64,000 nt of DNA from Cornus controversa (taxonomy: Eukaryota; Streptophyta; Magnoliopsida; Cornales; Cornaceae), in the NCBI GenBank assembly GCA_026545225.1, contig CM048850.1, positions 682,001 through 746,000 on the forward strand, given 5' to 3'. Of the stretch, positions 51,668 to 62,012 are shown piece after piece (within the stretch, counting starts at the first letter, position 1; each line of letters starts with the position of its first letter). The notes under the pieces were generated by a model. The model did not search any database and had not been told where the DNA came from. It was given only the letters and a program-made list of their open reading frames with translations. Made by a program: the position numbers and the translations under genes.

Positions 51668-52043
51668 TGTGACGCCCCGATCCCCCGTCTCCCGGACAAC
51701 CGGAGGTTAACCCGTCCATTAGTCCCAATGGACCCTCATTACCCTTATTCCCCGCGGAAGCTTAACCTAATTCTTGCATATGAATGCACACAAATCCATC
51801 TTAACCAACCCCCATGGGCCCTACATCAAATAACACACCTTAGTGAACATTTACACGCCCACACTTTTAAGAATCACTCACTTTCGAGCCTCAAAACTTT
51901 CTGTGATTGGAATATGGAACTGAGACTTACACCATTGGATAGAGAATCCAAAAATACTCAAGTTCAAAAAAAACCACGCTCAATTCCGATCTAGAACGAA
52001 GAAATTACGTCAAAATGAAGTTTTGGAAAAAGCTGTGAATAGT

Positions 52044-52290
52044 AATTTCGATCAATCGAAATTGGCATTTCGATCAATCGAAATGCATCTCGATTAATCG
52101 AAATTTTGACCCCATCAATCGAAGCAAACACCCTCTCGGTATCTTGGACCTGCATTATTTCGATTAATCGAAACTGGGACTTCGATTGATCGAAATAAGG
52201 CCTGAAAATACATAAAATCTCGCAACCATTTCGATCAATCGAAATGGGGGTTTCGATTGATCGAAATAGGCATTTCGATTGATCGAAATG
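52044..52290 (-). repeat. Cluster of TTTCGATYRATCGAAA palindromes (3' LTR copy)
   Basis: Seven clear copies and two partial ones lie within 247 bp. Examples are AATTTCGATCAATCGAAATT at 52044-52063, and CATTTCGAT/ATCGAAATG around CA at 52066-52085 and 52227-52246 or around TG at 52271-52290. The outer base pair changes A-T to C-G while staying paired. The central dinucleotide is CA, TG or TA. Confidence 0.9.
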
Positions 52291-52635
52291 CACTACCCGG
52301 GACTTCCAACAACCCTATACATGGTTCATTTGAAGCCCAATCAACATCCTATCATCCTAGAACCCCTCAAACAAGATTAATAACATAAATGAAAGGTTCC
52401 AACATCAATTTCACTCTCAAGATCACATCCATAATTGAATCCATACACCAAAATGAATCATTTTCTTTCACAAACACCATTCATTCATAAGGGAAACATC
52501 ATCAAATGAATCAAGTGCCGCCATGGGCATTACATATATTAAACCGTTGTCTTTTCATACCCAACAAGTTTATAATCCAATACATACATCAAAAGTACAT
52601 ATGTCCAAAGTCCAACCACAACTCAAAACGTAAGT

Positions 52636-52656
52636 CACATGCCACAAGCCGGCATG
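52636..52656 (-). other. Conserved 21-nt hairpin (3' LTR copy)
   Basis: Reverse complement of the 21 nt at 4074-4094 in the solo LTR: stem CATGCC/GGCATG with a 7-nt loop. Confidence 0.7.
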
Positions 52657-53007
52657 GATAGCCACAAAAATGCTCCAAAACTCAAAAGATAGCAAAACCA
52701 CTACTAGAATCCACTTGGACACTCATGTCCCATCCATCATCGGCGCTTTATCTGTAAAATATTTAGAATAAAGGGGTGAGCACCACTGCGGCTCAGTAAA
52801 GGTTTCCCAACCCTTCTAAGTGCCGACCCGACACGACCTACATGGAATGCATATGAATACACTACATGCCTCGTCCGCAATCTCACAAACACATCAACAA
52901 ATGCAATTAAAGAGGATTGCATATATCATGAATCATGTATAACATGTTCAAACATAAAAGCATTAAAGTGAGTAAATGCTCTCTCTCTCGGTCCTCATCC
53001 GATACCC

Positions 53008-53330
53008 TACATGATTGGTCCGCTCCGAGGATCATGTAACCTTGGACAACTCCGATAACATCCAATGACCGGGACGACTCCGAAAGGTCATTCTACCATA
53101 GCAATATATGGGATTGCCATAGAGTGAGGGGGCAACTCCGAGGCTCACAAGTCATGGACATTCTCCGATAATCATCCTATGACCGGGACAACTCCGAAAG
53201 GTCATTAGTATTGGACATACTCCGATCCTAGGCCTTAAGCCTTGGTATGGCGGGTCCACTCCGAGGGCCATACGTAGTGGATAATTTTACCACATCTCAC
53301 AACACGGTTGGACTACTCCGAAGCCCCGTG
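53008..53330 (-). repeat. Array of hairpins with conserved 15-nt loops (3' LTR copy)
   Basis: On the + strand, five perfect inverted repeats each enclose exactly 15 nt: TACATGAT/ATCATGTA (53008-53038), AATGACC/GGTCATT (53064-53092), GTGAG/CTCAC (53124-53148), ATGACC/GGTCAT (53179-53205) and GTATGGC/GCCATAC (53245-53273). The loops share KGGNCNNCTCCGARR, for example GGGACGACTCCGAAA and GGGTCCACTCCGAGG. A sixth, CACGG/CCGTG (53303-53330), has an 18-nt loop. CTCCGA also occurs near 53051, 53163 and 53220 with weaker pairing. Confidence 0.85.
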
Positions 53331-54524
53331 CACCTCATTTGCGTCATTTTTCCCGCAACTTCCCACGTATGCAATATGAATGCATAAACACATGACATTT
53401 TATTTTCATGCACAAATCATGCTCATTGATACTAAAAAGAAGTAACAAGCATATTTTCCATCACCACATACCACATATAGCACATATATGTATAACACAT
53501 GCATATATCATCTCATATGCATACAACTTCAAAATTAGCATATTTTACTCATGCTACATTCAATGCATAATTTTAGCACATAGAACTAAACATGCATTCA
53601 ACAACCACATTCCCACATATAATCACATATATGACACTTGGTACACATTTTTCCACATATACACCAAATTGAGCACATAATACCTATGTATCAATTTCTT
53701 ACACTCACATACTTCAAACCCACATGCTACCACCAACACAACATACACAATTGTGAAAAGATAGGACTCTAGAGAAGAAGAAAACACAACTTTCTACACC
53801 TCTCACCATCCTAAAGCATGTGAAACACAACCTACACCTCTCTTCTTCACCCGAAACCCTAGAATCAACAATTAGAAGAGAAGAAGAACCCCTACCTCGA
53901 AAATGAAGGCCTTTCAAGCACTTCACCAATTTTCCAGCGGAGTCTACCTTGCCGAATCACCACTTTGTTCGGTTCAAAGGGAAGCCCTAGCCGTCCCCTA
54001 CGTATCTCCCTCCTTCGGCGAGTCTTGAATCCAAGCCGAACGGGTCCGAAATGTAGAGAGAAGGGAGAGCTTTGAAGATGAAGAGCTTTAGAGAGAGAAA
54101 GAGGCGTGAGATATGGCTGAATACCTCTGCCATTGATATTTAAAATATCTAGGGTTTGCAAAAAGACCAAAATACCCCCGGGCCACTTAACGTACCTTCC
54201 CGGACTCCTTTTTCGATTCCGAAAACTCCTACAGTCTCGAAATCACTTCCTCTACTCTCTAAATATTTCATCTCATCCATTCTCAAAATTAAATATTTTC
54301 AAGAATTTCCCGGATTCCCGGGCCCACTTAAGTCGCACCTCGGGCCCCGGTTTGACCAAAAAGTCAAACTTCTCCAATTCTCTCGAAAACTTCCCAAAAC
54401 CTTAAAAACACTTCCCAAACATGTTTCCCACACTCAAAACATGTTAAACACCACTCAAAATGCATTTATGGCAATTATAATGCGAAAATGCAAAACCGGC
54501 CAAAATTGGTCACGGTCTCTACAA

Positions 54525-54536
54525 CCTCCCCCCCTT
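54525..54536 (-). other. Polypurine tract
   Basis: On the element strand AAGGGGGGGAGG precedes the 3' LTR, whose TG begins at 54523, one base away. Plus-strand DNA synthesis in LTR retrotransposons is primed from such a tract. Confidence 0.92.
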
Positions 54537-54541
54537 AAGGG

Positions 54542-54559
54542 AATTTCGTCCCCGAAATT
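54542..54559 (-). other. Hairpin beside the polypurine tract
   Basis: A perfect 7-bp inverted repeat, AATTTCG/CGAAATT, around a 4-nt loop lies between the gag-pol stop codon and the polypurine tract. From general knowledge, a similar AATTTCGGGGACGAAATT word is common just before the tract in plant Ty3/gypsy elements. Confidence 0.75.
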
Positions 54560-54570
54560 AGAAACATACC

Positions 54571-57500
54571 TCAAGTAGAAAATAACTGAGGATATTTTGA
54601 GCGGACTTCTTGTTCTCGCTCCCACGTAGCGTCCTCGACTCCGTGATGTCTCCAAAGGACTTTAACCAATGGAATCGTCTTGCCTCGAAGCACTTGCTCC
54701 CTAGCATCCAAAACCTGTACTGGTCTCTCCTCGTAAGACACATCCTCCTCCATCTCAAGATCTGTCCAATCTAACACATGTGAAGGATCTGGCTCATACT
54801 TTCTCAACATCGAAACGTGGAAAGTATTGTGCACACTTGACAATTGCGGTGGCAATGCCAAGCGGTATGCAACCTCACCCACACGATCCAATATCTCGAA
54901 TGGACCGATAAACCGTGGGGCTAGCTTTCCGCTACGCCCAAACCTCATCAAACCCCGTCGTGGTGAGACCTTCAAGAAGACATGGTCCCCCACCTCAAAT
55001 GCTAAAGGCCTCTGCCTTCTATCAGCATAGCTTTTCTGACGACTCTGAGCCGTAAGCAAACGTTGTCGTATAATCTTAATCTTTTCTCTAGTCTCTCTGA
55101 CTATATCTGGCCCCAAAGCCGCTGTCTCACCAACCTCTGTCCAACAAACTGGTGACCTACAAGGTCTACCGTACAAAGCCTCAAATGGAGCCATCTCAAT
55201 ACTAGCTTGGTAGCTATTATTGTATGCAAACTCCACTAATGGAAGGTGATCCTCCCAACTGCCTCTAAAATCAAGTGCACATGCTCTAAGCATATCCTCC
55301 AAAATCTGTATAGTACGCTCCGACTGACCATCTGTCTGAGGATGGAAAGCCGTACTGAAATGGAGTTCCGTATCAAGTGCAGCCTGAAAACTCTGCCAAA
55401 ATCGTGATGTGAATCTCGGATCTCTATCAGACACAATGGAAACTGGCACTCCGTGCAGTCTCACAATCTGATCAATATACAACCGACTAAGGGTATCCAC
55501 ATCATCTGTCACTCGAATAGGAAGGAAATGAGCCACCTTGGTCAACCTATCCACAATGACCCAAACTGCATCATGACTCCTCCTCGTCCTAGGTAACCCC
55601 GTCACAAAGTCCATAGTGACGTGTTCCCATTTCCACATAGCTACCGGTAAGGGCTGTAACAAACCTGCCGGTCTCTGATGCTCAGCCTTCACTTGTTGGC
55701 AAGTGAGGCACCTCGCCACAAACCGTGCGACGTCCTTTTTCATGCCCTTCCACCAATACTGTCTACGAAGGTTCTGGTACATCTTGGTACCACCGGGATG
55801 TACTGCAAGTCTGGAGCTATGAAACTCCCTCAGGACCTCATCCCTACAAGCCAATGGAACAACCATTCTGCCTCTGAACCTCAGACCTCCGTCTGAATGG
55901 ATAACCCAATCTTCCACTGCCTCGTCACCCGTAATCCGAGTTCGAATGCTCTCTAACTCTGTGTCATGCCTCTGCTCCTCAACCACTCTACTCACTAGAG
56001 TTGGTTGCGCTATGAGTGTGAACAAAGTGGCATGCCCATCACTCTCACTAAAGCACAATCCCATTTCTGAGATGTCTTCCATCATCTTCCATTCACGAAC
56101 GGCGATGTTAGCCAAAGTACCATGTGATTTCCTGCTCAATGCATCGGCAACCACATTAGCCTTCCCCGGGTGATACTGAAGATCAAAGTTGTAGTCTTCC
56201 ATGTATTCAACCCATCTCCTCTGTCTCATATTCAAGTCCTTTTGCGTAAAAAGGTACTTCAAGCTCTTATGATCGGAGAAAACCTCAAACTTCTCTCCAT
56301 AGAGATAATGCCTCCACGTTTTCAAAGCAAAAATTACCGCCGCCAACTCCAAGTCATGAGTCGGGTAATTCTGCTCGTGGATCTTCAACTGTCGGGAACC
56401 ATATGCAACAACCCTCTCGGTCTGCATCAATACACACCCCAAACCATCCCGTGAAGCATCACAGTAGATGACATAACCCAAACCGCGCTCGGGAATAATC
56501 AATATTGGAGCACTAGTCAATCTACGCTTCAATTCCATAAAGGAATGCTCGCAAGCCTCGTTCCACTCAAACTTAACTCCTTTACGAGTAAGTTTGGTCA
56601 TCGGCGCCGCTAACTTCGAAAAGTCCTTCACGAAACGCCGGTAGTATCCTGCTAATCCCAAGAAGCTACGTATCTCAAATACGTTCTTAGGCCTCTCCCA
56701 ATCCATTACCGCTTCAATCTTAGAAGGGTCTACAGATACTCCTCCTTCTGACACCACGTGTCCTAGGAACTTCACCTCCGTTAGCCAAAATTCACATTTT
56801 TCGAATTTGGCATACAAACGGTGCTCTCTCAATGTCTGTAACACTGTCCTCAAATGGATCTCATGCTCTTCCATAGAAGAAGAATACACAAGAATGTCGT
56901 CCACGAAGACCACCACAAACCTATCCAAGTACACCCTGAATATCCGGTTCATCAAATCCATGAACGCTGCTGGTGCGTTCGTCAAACCAAATGGCATCAC
57001 TAGAAACTCATAGTGGCCATATCTAGTCCGAAAAGCTGTCTTCGGAATGTCCTCTTCCCTTACCCTCAACTGGTAATACCCCGACCTCAAGTCGATCTTC
57101 GAAAAACAAGTCGAACCCTTAAGCTGATCAAACAAGTCATCTATCCTTGGCAAAGGATACTTGTTCTTAATCGTTGCTTGGTTCAACTTACGATAGTCTA
57201 TGCATAACCGTAAAGATCCGTCCTTCTTTTTAGCGAAAAGGACCGGAGCTCCCCAAGGCGATGTACTAGGTCGTACAAATCCCTTATCTAACAATTCTTG
57301 CAATTGATCTTTCAACTCCATCAACTCTGCCGGTGCCATCCGGTACGGTGCCATAGAGATAGGCGCGGTACCAGGAGCAAGATCAATGCTAAATACCACA
57401 TCTCTCATCGGAGGCAACTCTGTCAAGTCCTCCGGAAACACATCCACAAACTCTCTAACCACCGGTGGAAATCCTCCACTAGTCAAAATCTCATCCTCCT

Positions 57501-59184
57501 CGGCTAACAAGCTAGCTAGGAAATATCCAACCCCGTTCCACACACCGGAACCAAGTAGAGACGGAACGTAGAAATCATCCCGTTCTCCAACAAAATAAAA
57601 GCAATCACCCTCGGGTGTGCACACTGTCACTCTCCTACGGAGACAATCAATCGTGGCTCTAAATGTAGATAGCCAGTCCATGCCTAGAATGACATCGAAA
57701 GTGGTCATGTCTAGCAACACAAAGTCGAACACTAGTCGACGCCCAGCAACCTCGATCTCGCAAGACCGACACACACTATCCAGGGTAACCCTACCCCCAA
57801 CTGGTGTATCAATGGACAATGGTGACTCCAGTGATGACACCCGCAGCCCCAAGGCACAAGCAAATGCAACAGATATGAATGAATGTGATGCACCTGAATC
57901 TATCAACACCCTAGCCCACGAGCTAGAAACCAGGAAAATACCTCTGACCACTGAAGGTCCCGGTACATCCTCTGCCGGAGCAAGCGTGAACACACGGCCC
58001 CGTGACTGCTGCCCAGTCCCCTGTAACCCTGACTGCTGACTAGAAGCAGGCGTGGAACCTCTCGCTACCCGAGATCCCTGTACAGAATGCGCTAGATGAG
58101 GTGGCAGTAATGTCCTAAAACCAGACTGTACCGTAGCTGTCTGCCCAGCCCTCTGCTGAGTCCCCATACCACTCGATGTACTCTGTCTCTGTGGACAGTT
58201 GGCCCTAACATGGCCGGGTTGCTTGCAATGAAAACACACCCGTTCCCCCACTGAAGCCACAGGCACTGATGCCACTATTTGCCTTTGAGGGCACTCAGAA
58301 CGAAAATGGCCAGACTGCTGGCAATGATAGCACACAACTGTAGATCGTGCAGATCCGGTAGGTAAGGACAATGAAGGTACTGGGCGAGTTTGCTGCTGCC
58401 CCTGTGAACCTGATCTGCCTTCCCTATTCCTTTTCCTCCCATGACCACTCGAAGAGGTACCCGTACCCTTAGCTTGCTGTCTAGAGTCCCACAACCTCTG
58501 AGTGTCTCTATCATCTTCCTCAGCCACCAAGGCTCTATCAACCACCTCACTGTAGGTCCTCAAACCCAAGATGGACACCCTCTTTCTGATAGAGGTTTTC
58601 AGTCCCTTCACAAACTTTTTCACCTTTAGCTCTTCATTAGCTACCATTTCCGGGGCAAAACGAGCCAAAGATGTAAACTTGGTCTCGTACCCCATCACAT
58701 CCAAGTCCCCTTGGACTAAGTCTATGAACTCTTGCCTCATCCGGTCTTTCACCGAAGCCGGAAAGAACTTGTCAAAGAATAAACCCTTAAAGGTTTCCCA
58801 GTCCATAGTCTCGGTATTGTGGACATTCCCGATGAATTGCCACCACCGATCTGCTTCCCCTTGTAAGTGAAGCGCCGCTACACCCACTTTCAAATCCTCA
58901 TCGATTGCAAGAGCAACCATGAGTTTGTGAGTTTGGTCTATCCAACTCTCTGCCACAAGTGGGTCACGCGCGCCATCAAAGGTAGGCGGCTTAAATTTCA
59001 CATATTCTTTCATTGCCACCATTTGTCGGCTCAAGGCAACCCTAGGTAATGCCTGAACCTCCTCTTCCCTGGCTTCCCTAGCCATTCTTCTCATAGTATC
59101 AGTCATATCACGCATAAACTGCGTTCCATCTGTTGGCTCCTGAGGAGCATCAGCGCCAATGTCTCGCGCTCTTCTTGGAGGCAT
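54571..59184 (-). CDS. gag-pol: Ty3/gypsy gag-pol polyprotein with C-terminal chromodomain
   Basis: A single uninterrupted 1,537-aa ORF that would make capsid and replication enzymes for retrotransposition. Visible in order: Gag region (about 60-230); two CCHC zinc knuckles (C285-C288-H293-C298 and C317-C320-H325-C330); aspartic protease with DSG at 429-431; reverse transcriptase (about 610-770) with D698 and the VDD motif at 761-763; RNase H with D909, E946, D971 and D1014; integrase zinc finger (H1122 and H1129, C1159 and C1162); integrase core D1192, D1253 and E1289, with the last two separated by 35 residues; GPF motif at 1427-1429; and a chromodomain-like tail at about 1485-1535. The start ATG has A at -3. 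The stop lies 47 bp from the 3' LTR. All key residues are present and no break is seen. Gag and Pol share one frame, as usual for plant chromoviruses, so protein ratios must be set after translation. Confidence 0.97.
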   Translation of the reverse strand: MPPRRARDIGADAPQEPTDGTQFMRDMTDTMRRMAREAREEEVQALPRVALSRQMVAMKEYVKFKPPTFDGARDPLVAESWIDQTHKLMVALAIDEDLKVGVAALHLQGEADRWWQFIGNVHNTETMDWETFKGLFFDKFFPASVKDRMRQEFIDLVQGDLDVMGYETKFTSLARFAPEMVANEELKVKKFVKGLKTSIRKRVSILGLRTYSEVVDRALVAEEDDRDTQRLWDSRQQAKGTGTSSSGHGRKRNREGRSGSQGQQQTRPVPSLSLPTGSARSTVVCYHCQQSGHFRSECPQRQIVASVPVASVGERVCFHCKQPGHVRANCPQRQSTSSGMGTQQRAGQTATVQSGFRTLLPPHLAHSVQGSRVARGSTPASSQQSGLQGTGQQSRGRVFTLAPAEDVPGPSVVRGIFLVSSSWARVLIDSGASHSFISVAFACALGLRVSSLESPLSIDTPVGGRVTLDSVCRSCEIEVAGRRLVFDFVLLDMTTFDVILGMDWLSTFRATIDCLRRRVTVCTPEGDCFYFVGERDDFYVPSLLGSGVWNGVGYFLASLLAEEDEILTSGGFPPVVREFVDVFPEDLTELPPMRDVVFSIDLAPGTAPISMAPYRMAPAELMELKDQLQELLDKGFVRPSTSPWGAPVLFAKKKDGSLRLCIDYRKLNQATIKNKYPLPRIDDLFDQLKGSTCFSKIDLRSGYYQLRVREEDIPKTAFRTRYGHYEFLVMPFGLTNAPAAFMDLMNRIFRVYLDRFVVVFVDDILVYSSSMEEHEIHLRTVLQTLREHRLYAKFEKCEFWLTEVKFLGHVVSEGGVSVDPSKIEAVMDWERPKNVFEIRSFLGLAGYYRRFVKDFSKLAAPMTKLTRKGVKFEWNEACEHSFMELKRRLTSAPILIIPERGLGYVIYCDASRDGLGCVLMQTERVVAYGSRQLKIHEQNYPTHDLELAAVIFALKTWRHYLYGEKFEVFSDHKSLKYLFTQKDLNMRQRRWVEYMEDYNFDLQYHPGKANVVADALSRKSHGTLANIAVREWKMMEDISEMGLCFSESDGHATLFTLIAQPTLVSRVVEEQRHDTELESIRTRITGDEAVEDWVIHSDGGLRFRGRMVVPLACRDEVLREFHSSRLAVHPGGTKMYQNLRRQYWWKGMKKDVARFVARCLTCQQVKAEHQRPAGLLQPLPVAMWKWEHVTMDFVTGLPRTRRSHDAVWVIVDRLTKVAHFLPIRVTDDVDTLSRLYIDQIVRLHGVPVSIVSDRDPRFTSRFWQSFQAALDTELHFSTAFHPQTDGQSERTIQILEDMLRACALDFRGSWEDHLPLVEFAYNNSYQASIEMAPFEALYGRPCRSPVCWTEVGETAALGPDIVRETREKIKIIRQRLLTAQSRQKSYADRRQRPLAFEVGDHVFLKVSPRRGLMRFGRSGKLAPRFIGPFEILDRVGEVAYRLALPPQLSSVHNTFHVSMLRKYEPDPSHVLDWTDLEMEEDVSYEERPVQVLDAREQVLRGKTIPLVKVLWRHHGVEDATWEREQEVRSKYPQLFST

Positions 59185-59403
59185 TTCTTTCTATATGCAC
59201 AACAAGAAAATTTTAGAACCAAGCATTTATACTTAGTCAATTTCCATCATGCTTACACATGCTATGTCTATTTAATCCACAAAAGCATGTTATGAAAATA
59301 TAAGCATACATCAAGTTCCACATAAGCAATTTACAACCTCAAGTTCAAATCCTTATGTTCCGATCCTTAACCTCAAGTGACCACAAAATCAAGTTTCACC
59401 CTT

Positions 59404-59439
59404 CGTCCCTAGGTATTCCAACCTAGTGCTCTGATACCA
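59404..59439 (-). repeat. Second PBS-like copy with downstream hairpin
   Basis: On the element strand TGGTATCAGAGC (59428-59439) recurs 88 nt inside the true PBS and is again followed by a hairpin, CTAGGT/ACCTAG (59409-59426). Unlike the true PBS, this copy sits next to its own complement: CTGATACCA, TTCC, TGGTATCAG (59431-59452) is a perfect 9-bp inverted repeat, so this copy could be locked in a stem. Confidence 0.85.
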
Positions 59440-59491
59440 TTCCTGGTATCAGGTACTCCACTAATTCACTCATGGTACAACCACTACCCGT

Positions 59492-59514
59492 CGTCCTCAG
59501 GTTTTCTAACCTGA
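59492..59514 (-). other. Hairpin just downstream of the true PBS
   Basis: TCAGGTT/AACCTGA (59497-59514) forms a 7-bp stem with a 4-nt loop. Compared with the second module, two stem pairs change together (T-A to C-G and C-G to T-A), so pairing is kept while sequence changes. Confidence 0.8.
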
Positions 59515-59515
59515 T

Positions 59516-59527
59516 GCTCTGATACCA
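59516..59527 (-). other. Primer-binding site for initiator tRNA-Met
   Basis: TGGTATCAGAGC on the element strand, complementary to the 3' end of plant initiator tRNA-Met. It is separated from the 5' LTR end (59532) by the four bases GGAA. It fixes the right-hand LTR as the 5' LTR. Confidence 0.93.
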
Positions 59528-59907
59528 TTCCTGTGACGCCTCGATCCCCCGTCTCCCAGGCAACCGGAGGTTAACCCGTCCATTAGTCCCAATGGACCCT
59601 CATTACCCTTATTCCCCGCGGAAGCTTAACCTAATTCTTGCATATGAATGCACACAAATCCATCTTAACCAACCCCCATGGGCCCTACATCAAATAACAC
59701 ACCTTAGTGAACATTTACACGCCCACACTTTTAAGAATCACTCACTTTCGAGCCTCAAAACTTTCTGTGATTGGAATATGGAACTGAGACTTACACCATT
59801 GGATAGAGAATCCAAAAATACTCAAGTTCAAAAAAAACCACGCTCAATTCCGATCTAGAACGAAGAAATTACGTCAAAATGAAGTTTTGGAAAAAGCTGT
59901 GAATAGT

Positions 59908-60154
59908 AATTTCGATCAATCGAAATTGGCATTTCGATCAATCGAAATGCATCTCGATTAATCGAAATTTTGACCCCATCAATCGAAGCAAACACCCTCT
60001 CGGTATCTTGGACCTGCATTATTTCGATTAATCGAAACTGGGACTTCGATTGATCGAAATAAGGCCTGAAAATACATAAAATCTCGCAACCATTTCGATC
60101 AATCGAAATGGGGGTTTCGATTGATCGAAATAGGCATTTCGATTGATCGAAATG
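59908..60154 (-). repeat. Cluster of TTTCGATYRATCGAAA palindromes (5' LTR copy)
   Basis: Same cluster as at 52044-52290. In the 5' LTR it would lie in the transcribed leader, downstream of the candidate acceptor, so each unit could fold as an RNA hairpin or act as a palindromic DNA site. Confidence 0.9.
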
Positions 60155-60499
60155 CACTACCCGGGACTTCCAACAACCCTATACATGGTTCATTTGAAGC
60201 CCAATCAACATCCTATCATCCTAGAACCCCTCAAACAAGATTAATAACATAAATGAAAGGTTCCAACATCAATTTCACTCTCAAGATCACATCCATAATT
60301 GAATCCATACACCAAAATGAATCATTTTCTTTCACAAACACCATTCATTCATAAGGGAAACATCATCAAATGAATCAAGTGCCGCCATGGGCATTACATA
60401 TATTAAACCGTTGTCTTTTCATACCCAACAAGTTTATAATCCAATACATACATCAAAAGTACATATGTCCAAAGTCCAACCACAACTCAAAACGTAAGT

Positions 60500-60520
60500 C
60501 ACATGCCACAAGCCGGCATG
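60500..60520 (-). other. Conserved 21-nt hairpin (5' LTR copy)
   Basis: Third occurrence of the stem CATGCC/GGCATG with flanking bases, about 96 nt downstream of the candidate acceptor, close to its spacing in the solo LTR. Confidence 0.7.
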
Positions 60521-60636
60521 GATAGCCACAAAAATGCTCCAAAACTCAAAAGATAGCAAAACCACTACTAGAATCCACTTGGACACTCATGTCCCATCCA
60601 TCATCGGCGCTTTATCTGTAAAATATTTAGAATAAA

Positions 60637-60661
60637 GGGGTGAGCACCACTGCGGCTCAGT
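60637..60661 (-). other. 25-bp LTR block conserved with the solo LTR (5' LTR copy)
   Basis: Reverse complement of 3934-3958; a further copy is at 52773-52797 in the 3' LTR. It sits just upstream of TTTTACAG. Confidence 0.75.
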
Positions 60662-60871
60662 AAAGGTTTCCCAACCCTTCTAAGTGCCGACCCGACACGA
60701 CCTACATGGAATGCATATGAATACACTACATGCCTCGTCCGCAATCTCACAAACACATCAACAAATGCAATTAAAGAGGATTGCATATATCATGAATCAT
60801 GTATAACATGTTCAAACATAAAAGCATTAAAGTGAGTAAATGCTCTCTCTCTCGGTCCTCATCCGATACCC

Positions 60872-61194
60872 TACATGATTGGTCCGCTCCGAGGATCATG
60901 TAACCTTGGACAACTCCGATAACATCCAATGACCGGGACGACTCCGAAAGGTCATTCTACCATAGCAATATATGGGATTGCCATAGAGTGAGGGGGCAAC
61001 TCCGAGGCTCACAAGTCATGGACATTCTCCGATAATCATCCTATGACCGGGACAACTCCGAAAGGTCATTAGTATTGGACATACTCCGATCCTAGGCCTT
61101 AAGCCTTGGTATGGCGGGTCCACTCCGAGGGCCATACGTAGTGGATAATTTTACCACATCTCACAACACGGTTGGACTACTCCGAAGCCCCGTG
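60872..61194 (-). repeat. Array of hairpins with conserved 15-nt loops (5' LTR copy)
   Basis: Copy of 53008-53330 at an offset of 7,864 bp, with no differences noticed. In element RNA the loops read YYTCGGAGNNGNCCM. Arms differ between units but stay complementary within each, which points to selection on structure. Confidence 0.85.
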
Positions 61195-61939
61195 CACCTC
61201 ATTTGCGTCATTTTTCCCGCAACTTCCCACGTATGCAATATGAATGCATAAACACATGACATTTTATTTTCATGCACAAATCATGCTCATTGATACTAAA
61301 AAGAAGTAACAAGCATATTTTCCATCACCACATACCACATATAGCACATATATGTATAACACATGCATATATCATCTCATATGCATACAACTTCAAAATT
61401 AGCATATTTTACTCATGCTACATTCAATGCATAATTTTAGCACATAGAACTAAACATGCATTCAACAACCACATTCCCACATATAATCACATATATGACA
61501 CTTGGTACACATTTTTCCACATATACACCAAATTGAGCACATAATACCTATGTATCAATTTCTTACACTCACATACTTCAAACCCACATGCTACCACCAA
61601 CACAACATACACAATTGTGAAAAGATAGGACTCTAGAGAAGAAGAAAACACAACTTTCTACACCTCTCACCATCCTAAAGCATGTGAAACACAACCTACA
61701 CCTCTCTTCTTCACCCGAAACCCTAGAATCAACAATTAGAAGAGAAGAAGAACCCCTACCTCGAAAATGAAGGCCTTTCAAGCACTTCACCAATTTTCCA
61801 GCGGAGTCTACCTTGCCGAATCACCACTTTGTTCGGTTCAAAGGGAAGCCCTAGCCGTCCCCTACGTATCTCCCTCCTTCGGCGAGTCTTGAATCCAAGC
61901 CGAACGGGTCCGAAATGTAGAGAGAAGGGAGAGCTTTGA

Positions 61940-62012
61940 AGATGAAGAGCTTTAGAGAGAGAAAGAGGCGTGAGATATGGCTGAATACCTCTGTCATTGA
62001 TATTTAAAATAT
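61940..62012 (-). promoter_or_regulatory. Candidate promoter of the complete element
   Basis: GATATTTTAAATATC, a TATA-like palindrome (around 61998-62012), lies about 380 bp into the 5' LTR. It is followed in element sense by a pyrimidine-rich run (CCTCTTTCTCTCTCTAAAGC). The arrangement parallels 2676-2760 in the solo LTR. Start site not determined. Confidence 0.45.

Larger units (their letters stand above)
51668..54523 (-). repeat. 3' LTR of the complete element
   Basis: 2,856 bp; in element sense it starts TGTAGAGACC next to the polypurine tract and ends GGGGCGTCACA. Differences from the 5' LTR were seen near 51677, 51694, 51696, 54132, 54218, 54291 and 54393. Six are transitions and one is a transversion. 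ORFs within it on either strand look like shadows. Confidence 0.95.
59185..59531 (-). other. Untranslated internal leader of the element
   Basis: 347 bp between the 5' LTR and the gag-pol start. It holds the PBS and a duplicated PBS-plus-hairpin module. The remaining ~220 bp near the start codon is AT-rich and shows nothing recognisable. Confidence 0.85.
60616..61759 (-). other. Candidate leader intron in the 5' LTR
   Basis: In element sense TTCGAG|GTAGGGG at 61759 and ATATTTTACAG|AT ending at 60616 bound 1,144 nt. The 25-bp conserved block lies 21 nt from the acceptor end. The hairpin array lies wholly inside. The same donor word, block and acceptor occur in the solo LTR. If used, splicing would remove the array from the gag-pol mRNA and leave it in unspliced RNA. 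Confidence 0.45.

Noticed and set aside
51536..51994. 152-codon ORF on the + strand.
   Set aside because: It runs from satellite across the PBS remnant into the LTR, antisense to the element; an accident of the junction.
51991..52293. 100-codon ORF on the - strand (also 59855-60157) with repeated FRSIE and ISIDRN-like words.
   Set aside because: It is the translation of the palindrome cluster; the periodic peptide comes from TTTCGATYRATCGAAA.
53892..54170. 92-codon ORF on the - strand (also 61756-62034) with a basic stretch.
   Set aside because: It covers the candidate promoter and first leader exon of the LTR and resembles no retrotransposon protein known to me.
54156..54578. 140-codon + strand ORF at the LTR/pol boundary, and other + strand ORFs within 54800-59050.
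   Set aside because: Antisense shadows of the LTR and the gag-pol gene.
59516..59527. tRNA gene at the PBS.
   Set aside because: Only 12 nt match the tRNA 3' end; no cloverleaf or A/B boxes surround it.
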